DNA of 5,088 bases from Candidatus Zixiibacteriota bacterium (GTDB lineage: Bacteria > Zixibacteria > MSB-5A5 > GN15 > FEB-12): positions 1-5,088 of the forward strand of contig JADFLZ010000195.1 of assembly GCA_022564135.1 (NCBI GenBank), read 5' to 3'. The position numbers were made by a program, and so were the translations under genes. The notes below the pieces were generated by a model. It was not told the origin of the DNA, ran no database searches, and worked only from the letters and a program-made list of their open reading frames with translations. This document shows positions 1 through 5,088 of this stretch, one piece after another (the stretch's first letter is position 1; each line of letters starts with the position of its first letter).

Positions 1-2816
1 GTTTCCAAAACAGACCTACCGGTGAAACGGTAACCCATGTTGCTGGTATCACCTCAAGTCCCGGATCTGCCCACCATGCATATTACTTTCGCAGGGAAGG
101 TCATGCCGACTCTGCTCTGGGTGATGGTTCTTTATCGAGCTGTTTTATCTCCGGAGAGATTGACCCTATGGTTGAAGGCTGGGATTGCCCCTGGGTCTTT
201 GACACTATACATGCTACTTCGGAAACTATTGAAGCTTCCAAGAAGTCAGGTAAAGTGGCACTTTTCTGGACAGCTAATCTACCGGAACCCGGTTGTGATA
301 CCTGTTCAATCAACGCTGATATGCCTGGTCCCAGGAATCGTTTTTTCAACGATGTTTATTATCAGATATCAGATGATTATGGTGTCACCTGGAATCCGAG
401 AGTCAATGCTACCAAGTTTGATACTTTGGTAGACAGATGGATTGCCTGGAATGACATTGCTGGTCTCTGGGTAGGTGATGCTCCCAGCGAAGAACTTCAC
501 CTTGCCTGGAACGCCGCAGACATTGGCCGTTACCTGAGTGAAGGTATTATTGCTTACACTTCTCGTGTATATCACTGGGCAGAATCATTCCCGGGTGCAG
601 GTTTAGGCCCTCGGGTAGCGATGGTCAGCCAGAAAGATCCGATTATGTGTAATGCCGGAGCTTTTAATGCTAACCTTTCGAAAATTAGCATGGCCACCTG
701 TGCCGGTAACATTTATATTTCAGCAGTAGACCTCTGGGATGGTCATGATGATCCTGACAATCCGGACTGTTCACAGCGTGGATATGATGGTAGTTTTAGC
801 AGTGCGGTCAATGGTGAAATAGTTATTGTTATATCTGATAACAACGGTGTCTCTTTTGACCTGCCTCACAACCTGACCAACTCACCAACACCTCAGTGTG
901 ACTCTGCCACAGGTGCTGTAGGTGCCTGTGATGCCGACCACTGGGCTACGCTGGCGCCATTTGGTATTACGACACTGCCTGGTGATGATTTCTCAGGAGC
1001 CGATACTGTTATGCCTCGTGCAGTCGCTTATCCTGATGGAGTAGGCACTGAATGGATGCATATGTCTTATATTAACGATCTTGATCCGGGTACTGCTTTT
1101 ATTGACAACTCAACCTGGCAGAACAACCCCATTAGACATTTTCGTATAGCCTGTGTTAATCCGGACCAGATACCGGTTCCTATTTATGAATACACTCTAA
1201 TCGACTGGCCTAACTATGTTAAGCCCGGTGAATCCAAAGACACTACCCTGATCATAGAGAACACCGGTAATGCTACTTTGAACATATCGGTAACAACCGA
1301 AGAAGACACTGGTCCGGCCGGCTGGCTTTCAGTAGTCCCTGGTTCTTTTCTAGCGACTATTTCTGATGGTGCTAACAACGCCGATACCGGGACGATTACC
1401 ATGGATGCAACGGGTATTACTCAGGCTAAAATCAACGCCGCTGGTGGTCATATTGTGGTTACGGGTCGAGTATTGTTTGACCATGATGGTCCGAGCGATA
1501 TAGATACTCTTGAAGTGATTTTGATAGTCACAGATACAGTTCTATTGACCGTTTGGGATACAATCTCAACAGGCGTAATCTCATTGATGGTAGGCACCAA
1601 CGGTCAGTATGGCGGTGGTACCGGAGTCGGCCCGGGAGTCCAGATGGACTACTGGTTTGACCCGGCCGAGTGCGATACAATAGATTCTATTGTAGGTTTT
1701 ACTGATGTTTACCTCTATGATGGCAGCTTTGTAGTGGGCGGTATCATAGACGACGGTGGTGGTCCCGATACTCTTTTGACCAACCAGATATTTGATCAGG
1801 GCGCTCGTAATCCCAGTTCCGTTTATTCTCTGGAGGCTCCGGTTGCTCCTGTCACAGACGGCATGCTTCAGACCTGGAGCACCGGTAAGATGACCAACCA
1901 TGATTCGTCATTAGCTTTTCATGTGACCTATTATGCGCCACAGGCAACGGCTACTTATAGTGGTGGCTGGCAAGCCGACCAGCAGTTCATCACCAAAGCC
2001 CTTAAGATCTGGTCCAACGATGGCCTCGATCATGACAGCATAGTTGTAGGTGATGCCATAGACTGGGATATTCCGTCCGATCAGAAAGATTCAGGCGGTA
2101 CTGGCAGTGATAACAGAGGTGAAGTAAACGCAGATTTGGGCCTTATTTACTTTATCGGAGCCGAGTATGGCTTGGATGACGCTGTGGAGTGTCAGGAGAA
2201 TGATGCCCGTTTTAGTGGTATGTCTCATGCTTATACGACTCATTATAATGGTGCAACCAGGAAGTGGACTATCTCTGATACTCTTCCTTACGGTGGATAT
2301 GCCGAGGCAAATGCTCGTTATGTCTATACCGGTTGGGATGACAACGAGCTTTATGCAAACATGGCCTTCGCATCAGGTTTAATTCCCTGGAGTCATGCTC
2401 ATCCTGACTCACAGGAGACAGACCTGCATGGAGTCTTGACTTACAAGTTTGAGTATAATCTTCTTGCCGGCGATACTTTGGTAGTTTACACGGTATTGTC
2501 CACGGTACGTGAAGATAATAGTGGTCCTGGCCGTATAGAGGACCTGGCCGATAAAGGCCGTAACTTTACCCACTATTTTGGTTGTTGTCGTGGCCTTCGT
2601 GGTGATTTGAACAATGACAATAAAGATGCAAACGTGCTTGATCTGACTTTCTCGGTAGACAGAATCTTCCGTGGCGGTGGTAAAGCCGTTTGTTCAGGTG
2701 AAGCTGATCCCAACAGTGACGGGTCAATTCTAAATGTACTTGACTTGACATTCCTGGTAGACCGTATTTTCCGTGGTGGATCTGCACCGAATAGTTGCGG
2801 AACACCTCCATCGTAA
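1..2816 (+). CDS. Large exported dockerin-like protein with Asp-box and Ig-like regions, 5'-truncated by the window edge
   Basis: The frame is open from position 3 to the TAA at 2814-2816, giving 937 visible residues. The first ATG in frame (168) is internal, because coding-like sequence continues upstream of it, so the true start and any signal peptide lie outside the window. Seen in order (visible residue numbers): Asp-box-like motifs SDDYGVTW (123-130) and SDNNGVSF (278-285) in a region resembling sialidase/BNR beta-propellers; an Ig-like or BACON-like segment (about 397-512) with ENTGNATLNISV and WLSVVPGSF (W441); a long unassigned region with an acidic DAIDWDIPSD stretch (W688) and GDTLVVYTVLSTVR (823-836); then two dockerin-like calcium-binding repeats (867-926). 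No catalytic site is evident. Asp-box folds and dockerins are typical of secreted proteins, so an extracellular or surface location is inferred. A carbohydrate-related role is possible but not shown. The gene ends before a terminator and appears to be the last in its transcript. Confidence 0.9.
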   Translation, partial: FQNRPTGETVTHVAGITSSPGSAHHAYYFRREGHADSALGDGSLSSCFISGEIDPMVEGWDCPWVFDTIHATSETIEASKKSGKVALFWTANLPEPGCDTCSINADMPGPRNRFFNDVYYQISDDYGVTWNPRVNATKFDTLVDRWIAWNDIAGLWVGDAPSEELHLAWNAADIGRYLSEGIIAYTSRVYHWAESFPGAGLGPRVAMVSQKDPIMCNAGAFNANLSKISMATCAGNIYISAVDLWDGHDDPDNPDCSQRGYDGSFSSAVNGEIVIVISDNNGVSFDLPHNLTNSPTPQCDSATGAVGACDADHWATLAPFGITTLPGDDFSGADTVMPRAVAYPDGVGTEWMHMSYINDLDPGTAFIDNSTWQNNPIRHFRIACVNPDQIPVPIYEYTLIDWPNYVKPGESKDTTLIIENTGNATLNISVTTEEDTGPAGWLSVVPGSFLATISDGANNADTGTITMDATGITQAKINAAGGHIVVTGRVLFDHDGPSDIDTLEVILIVTDTVLLTVWDTISTGVISLMVGTNGQYGGGTGVGPGVQMDYWFDPAECDTIDSIVGFTDVYLYDGSFVVGGIIDDGGGPDTLLTNQIFDQGARNPSSVYSLEAPVAPVTDGMLQTWSTGKMTNHDSSLAFHVTYYAPQATATYSGGWQADQQFITKALKIWSNDGLDHDSIVVGDAIDWDIPSDQKDSGGTGSDNRGEVNADLGLIYFIGAEYGLDDAVECQENDARFSGMSHAYTTHYNGATRKWTISDTLPYGGYAEANARYVYTGWDDNELYANMAFASGLIPWSHAHPDSQETDLHGVLTYKFEYNLLAGDTLVVYTVLSTVREDNSGPGRIEDLADKGRNFTHYFGCCRGLRGDLNNDNKDANVLDLTFSVDRIFRGGGKAVCSGEADPNSDGSILNVLDLTFLVDRIFRGGSAPNSCGTPPS
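2601..2780 (+). repeat. Two tandem dockerin-like repeats inside the large exported protein
   Basis: Two 26-residue blocks, 2601-2678 and 2703-2780, each encode an Asp/Asn-rich loop followed by a helix. The loops are DLNNDNKDANVLD (D868 to D880) and DPNSDGSILNVLD (D902 to D914). The helices read LTFSVDRIFRGG and LTFLVDRIFRGG, differing at one residue. Type I dockerins are built from two such F-hand motifs that bind calcium and pair with cohesins. The loops here span 13 residues from first to last Asp, one more than the classic 12. Cysteines at 862, 897 and 932 bracket the two units at equal spacing. The helix-coding DNA differs at many synonymous positions while the protein is nearly identical, so this is an old, protein-constrained duplication rather than a fresh DNA repeat. 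Confidence 0.8.
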
Positions 2817-2829
2817 GTCGATGACAGCA

Positions 2830-2859
2830 TATAACCAGTCAATGTACTGGTGAGTTATA
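2830..2859 (+). other. Imperfect hairpin just after the dockerin gene stop
   Basis: CCAGT (2835-2839) pairs with ACTGG (2846-2850) across a 6-base loop. TATAA (2830-2834) pairs with TTATA (2855-2859), leaving a 4-base bulge on the right arm. It has no T-tract, so it is not a terminator by itself. It lies 13 bases after the stop codon and directly before the terminator hairpin, where it could protect the 3' end of the transcript. It may also be chance pairing. Confidence 0.35.
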
Positions 2860-2864
2860 AAGAC

Positions 2865-2904
2865 AATGGCCATCCTGAGAAATCGGGGTGGCCATTTTAT
2901 ATTT
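2865..2904 (+). terminator. Intrinsic terminator of the dockerin gene
   Basis: AATGGCCATCC (2865-2875) pairs with GGGTGGCCATT (2886-2896) over 11 pairs including one G-U, with a 10-base loop. The right arm runs into the T-rich stretch TTTTATATTT (2895-2904). It starts 48 bases after the stop of the upstream gene and 133 bases before the heme A synthase start. This arrangement fits rho-independent termination on the plus strand. The other strand has only a weak T-run after the stem, so two-way action is unlikely. Confidence 0.85.
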
Positions 2905-2957
2905 AGCTAAACGAGATTATAGTGGTTGCCGTGACTATGGTCATGTTCGTGTCAGTT

Positions 2958-2987
2958 TTGTTTCGATTCCGACGTCCGGCTTATAAT
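2958..2987 (+). promoter_or_regulatory. Candidate promoter for the heme A synthase gene
   Basis: A perfect TATAAT at 2982-2987 lies 18 bases after TTGTTT (2958-2963), which matches three of six bases of the sigma-70 -35 consensus. It sits downstream of the terminator and 49 bases before the ATG at 3037, implying a 5' leader of roughly 40 bases. The -10 element is convincing by sequence and the -35 is weak. Sigma factor preference in this lineage is unknown. Confidence 0.4.
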
Positions 2988-3036
2988 CAAGCAAAGTCTT
3001 AGTTTCGCAAGTACAATTAGTTTTGTAATATGCCTT

Positions 3037-4056
3037 ATGCAAAATAACAACAAACCTATAATAATCTGGCTCTTACTTATTGTCTTAATGATATTCGGCA
3101 CTATCATGATAGGCGGCATTACCCGATTGACTGACTCCGGCCTGTCGATGGTAGACTGGCGGCCATTAATGGGCATATTCCCCCCCATCAACAGTGCTGA
3201 CTGGGACAAAGTTTTTGAGATGTATAAAGCCTACCCGGAATATCAAAAGCTCAATTACCATATGACTCTTTCGGAATTCAAGTCGATTTTCTTCTGGGAA
3301 TACGCGCATCGGATGTTTGGCCGTATGATAGGATTATTTATGCTTCTGCCCTGGCTCTATTTTTCCATCAGAAAGCGACTTGATCGTCAATTCAATTACA
3401 AAATGCTGGCGCTTTTTGTTCTGCTGGTGGCACAGGGTGTACTGGGCTGGTATATGGTGCAAAGCGGGCTGATAGATAAACCACAGGTCAGCCACTACCG
3501 TCTGGCGGCACATCTGTTATTGGCACTGGCCTTACTGGGAGCGACGCTGTGGCAGGCGCTGAGCTTGATTCGGGGCGAAGCTACAGCGGCAGGACAATCG
3601 CAGCCGCGACTGCGTCAGCTCGCTCTTGGCTTCACTGCTCTAATCTTACTGCAGATTTTCTATGGCGCTATTGTAGCCGGATCTAACGCCGGATTAGGTT
3701 ATAACACCTTTCCGCTGATGGCCGGTCATCTGGTTCCACCCAGAATGTTCATGCTGGAGCCATTCTGGATAAATTTCCTGGATAATCATATTTTGGTTCA
3801 GTTTTTGCACCGGACTTTTGGCTGGTTTATTTTATTCAGCGCAGTGGGAATCTTTCTCTACGCTCGAAAGCTTCAGCTCAGTTCAAAACAGTCGCATTCT
3901 GTTAAAATAATCACCGGACTGGTAACTGTTCAGTTTATACTGGGAGTTTTGACTCTCATATATGTTATGCCGCTGGGACTTGCCATCGCCCATCAGGCTG
4001 TAGCCGCCATACTTTTTGCATCAGCCATAAACTTAAATCATTCGCTGAGGAAATAA
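3037..4056 (+). CDS. ctaA: Heme A synthase, Cox15/CtaA family
   Basis: This complete 339-residue membrane protein is predicted to oxidise the C8 methyl group of heme O to a formyl group, making heme A for aa3-type cytochrome oxidases. Family signatures run in order: GGITRLTDSGLSMVDWRPLMG (26-46, first helix into a long outer loop), FKSIFFWEYAHRMFGR (81-96) with Glu88 and His91, VSHYRLAAHL (151-160) with His159, YGAIVAGSNAGLGYNTFPLM (209-228), FLHRTFGW (256-263) with His258, and AHQAVA with His319. These match the catalytic Glu and the four heme-ligand His of the family. About eight membrane helices are visible, as usual. There is no cysteine, so it is the Cox15-like form without the CtaA loop disulfide. 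ATG 3037 is the only ATG, GTG or TTG in frame after the stop at 2932, and no Shine-Dalgarno precedes it. No oxidase or ctaB gene is adjacent. No terminator is obvious after its stop. Confidence 0.95.
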   Translation: MQNNNKPIIIWLLLIVLMIFGTIMIGGITRLTDSGLSMVDWRPLMGIFPPINSADWDKVFEMYKAYPEYQKLNYHMTLSEFKSIFFWEYAHRMFGRMIGLFMLLPWLYFSIRKRLDRQFNYKMLALFVLLVAQGVLGWYMVQSGLIDKPQVSHYRLAAHLLLALALLGATLWQALSLIRGEATAAGQSQPRLRQLALGFTALILLQIFYGAIVAGSNAGLGYNTFPLMAGHLVPPRMFMLEPFWINFLDNHILVQFLHRTFGWFILFSAVGIFLYARKLQLSSKQSHSVKIITGLVTVQFILGVLTLIYVMPLGLAIAHQAVAAILFASAINLNHSLRK

Positions 4057-4186
4057 TTTAAACTACCTCTCAATATATTCTGATGTCGGTTCAATTTGTG
4101 ATTGCCAATATGGATTTCCGAACATACTTAAAAAGTTATCGGCTTGATTGATATAGATTTAGTTAATTATGTGAATTATTCACCAA

Positions 4187-4199
4187 AGAGGTTACTATC
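4187..4199 (+). promoter_or_regulatory. Ribosome binding site in front of an ATC codon
   Basis: AGAGG at 4187-4191 (within AAAGAGG) is followed after five bases by ATC at 4197-4199, normal Shine-Dalgarno geometry. It is the only good Shine-Dalgarno I see near the start of the downstream frame. It decides the start chosen for that gene: ATC would be translated as the initiator, or is a mutated ATG. The neighbouring heme A synthase gene has no such sequence, which makes the match here more notable. Confidence 0.45.
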
Positions 4200-4913
4200 G
4201 TAGACGATTGTAAAACTGTAACAGAAGAAAATGTTGCAGCTTATAAAAATAGCAACCGAGTTCTAAGTGTTATTGCAATTATCGTAGCCCTAATTGCTGT
4301 TTTTATTAGTTCATTGGCACCGTATTTTGAGTACATAAAGCCATTTGAAATTGATTGTCGAATTGGCCATGAAATAGGATTACACTGGTCAAAGATAGAT
4401 AAAACTGCTCAATCCACCGAATGGCGAGGGAACCTCGGAGCTTACATAAAACTGGACATTCAGAACACATCTTCAACTTCGGGTCTTATTGAAAATTTAG
4501 CACTAATACTTTATCGAGACAGTAATCCTTCAGATAAGTATTTATTGGAGTTCATCGGCTTTAGAGTGCTTGACTCAAGCAAAACCTTCTACTCTGATAC
4601 CGAGGAAGAGCTACCTTTATTACTGAAGCAGAGGGAAAGGATTTTCAAAATCGGAAAATTTATTTACAAGCGAGATAAGCAATTTCCGATAACTCAAGGT
4701 ATATATATTGCTGAATTGCTCATTTTCTTAGAGCGAGACAAGAAAGCAACTCTAGTAAGAACACTTGAGATTGAGTTCTCAAAGGATATTGTAGATACTT
4801 ACGCCGAATTAAGAGAAAAGCGCTCATCGAGTCTGGTCTGGATTCCAGAAGTTGGCAATGTTCCTATACGCTCAAGAAAACTTTCTGATAAGGAATATCA
4901 ACTATTGAAGTGA
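4197..4913 (+). CDS. Unrecognised single-pass membrane protein with an apparent ATC start
   Basis: I do not recognise this protein. From ATC 4197 to the TGA at 4911-4913 it has 238 codons. The frame is open from 4167 (stop TAA at 4164) but has no ATG, GTG or TTG until TTG 4314. Starting at that TTG would remove a clear membrane helix (about residues 22-40, VLSVIAIIVALIAVFISSL) and has no Shine-Dalgarno. The layout is then a polar N-terminus of about 21 residues, one membrane helix, and a soluble part of about 200 residues. That part includes GAYIKLDIQNTSSTSGLIENLALIL, a strand pattern seen in beta-sandwich domains of uncharacterised membrane-anchored proteins. The charged C-terminal third may be partly helical. 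Topology is not certain. Three sampled 60-base lines of the gene are about 33% GC, lower than one line of the dockerin gene (47%), which suggests accessory or transferred DNA. It could be intact with a rare start, or a pseudogene that lost its ATG. Confidence 0.65.
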   Translation: MVDDCKTVTEENVAAYKNSNRVLSVIAIIVALIAVFISSLAPYFEYIKPFEIDCRIGHEIGLHWSKIDKTAQSTEWRGNLGAYIKLDIQNTSSTSGLIENLALILYRDSNPSDKYLLEFIGFRVLDSSKTFYSDTEEELPLLLKQRERIFKIGKFIYKRDKQFPITQGIYIAELLIFLERDKKATLVRTLEIEFSKDIVDTYAELREKRSSSLVWIPEVGNVPIRSRKLSDKEYQLLK

Positions 4914-4939
4914 TATCAAGGTCCTGATTTAGACATGTT

Positions 4940-5088
4940 TTATTTCCCCATCAACTCGCTATGCCAGCTCTCTCTTAGCGGCACTTCCCATTTAGTCTCA
5001 AGGTCTTGTTTGGTCGTCACTAAGTTATTGAATACGATCGTATTTTTGTTAAGTGTCCCCTGTGCTACGAGTCCGACGAATTCTTCCT
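4940..5088 (-). CDS. C-terminal end of a convergent gene of unknown function, cut by the window edge
   Basis: On the minus strand, one frame is open from the right edge to a TAA (complement of 4940-4942), giving 48 complete codons. The visible end begins EEFVGLVAQGTLNKNTIVF and finishes WEVPLRESWHSELMGK. The other two minus-strand frames hit stops within the first 13 codons from the edge. The composition is plausible for a soluble protein, with no membrane segment, but I cannot assign a family. It converges on the upstream membrane-protein gene with only 26 bases between the two stop codons and no clear terminator hairpin there. The short visible length means it could still be a chance open frame. 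Confidence 0.5.
   Translation of the reverse strand, partial: EEFVGLVAQGTLNKNTIVFNNLVTTKQDLETKWEVPLRESWHSELMGK

Noticed and set aside
37..432. Plus-strand open frame of 131 codons overlapping the dockerin gene
   Set aside because: It lies in another frame of a clearly coding region that is open from the window edge; its translation shows no recognisable domain.
2566..2842. Two overlapping minus-strand open frames opposite the dockerin repeats
   Set aside because: Both are antisense shadows of the repeat-coding DNA, and the repeated codons produce repeated antisense peptides.
3180..3186. Run of seven C within ctaA as a phase-variation tract
   Set aside because: It encodes the conserved FPP of the outer loop through two CCC codons; the run is short and the frame is intact, so there is no sign of switching.
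2952..3209. Minus-strand open frame across the heme A synthase start
   Set aside because: It overlaps the promoter and the first helix of a well-identified gene and has no family resemblance.
4102..4130. TTGCCA with TACTTA 17 bases later, as a promoter for the membrane-protein gene
   Set aside because: The -10 candidate matches only two of six consensus bases, which is not better than chance in AT-rich DNA.
4083..4151. 22-codon open frame starting ATG in the gap after ctaA
   Set aside because: No Shine-Dalgarno sequence and no recognisable features; such short frames are expected by chance.
4314..4316. TTG as the start of the membrane-protein gene
   Set aside because: It has no ribosome binding site and would cut off an obvious membrane helix encoded immediately upstream in the same frame.
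4911..4918. TGATATCA palindrome at the end of the membrane-protein gene
   Set aside because: Eight bases, no loop, no T-tract; too short to call a terminator or binding site.

Overview
The window looks like chromosomal DNA of a bacterium that respires with a heme-copper oxidase and exports large proteins ending in dockerin-like repeats. That style of C-terminus (paired DxNxDG...NVLDL blocks ending in a VDRIFRGG-type helix, on a protein with an Asp-box and Ig-like make-up) is one I associate with uncultured FCB-group lineages such as Zixibacteria and with Planctomycetes. The lineage call is inference from protein style only; there is no rRNA or marker gene here.

Layout: (1) From the left edge to 2816, one plus-strand gene with its 5' end outside the window encodes at least 937 residues. 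It is a probable secreted or surface protein with an Asp-box (sialidase/BNR-like) N-terminal part, an Ig-like/BACON-like middle, a long unassigned C-terminal region and a two-repeat dockerin-like end. (2) Positions 2817-3036 hold two hairpins, the second a good intrinsic terminator, followed by a candidate promoter with a perfect TATAAT. (3) Positions 3037-4056 encode a complete Cox15/CtaA-type heme A synthase. (4) After a 140-base AT-rich gap, an open frame at 4197-4913 encodes an unrecognised protein with one N-terminal membrane segment. It has no ATG, GTG or TTG start before the membrane segment; a good Shine-Dalgarno sequence instead sits in front of an ATC codon. (5) From the right edge down to 4940, a minus-strand frame gives the last 48 codons of a convergent gene of unknown function.

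The genes do not form an obvious pathway. The terminator separates the dockerin gene from the heme A synthase gene, and no oxidase subunit, ctaB or cohesin gene is visible. The right third (from about 4057) is more AT-rich in the lines I counted (about 33% GC in three 60-base lines, against 47% in one line of the first gene and 37% and 58% in two lines of the heme A synthase gene). It looks like accessory sequence.

I found no CRISPR array, tRNA, rRNA, insertion sequence or recognisable defence system. The most unusual signal is the apparent ATC start (or start-codon loss) at 4197.
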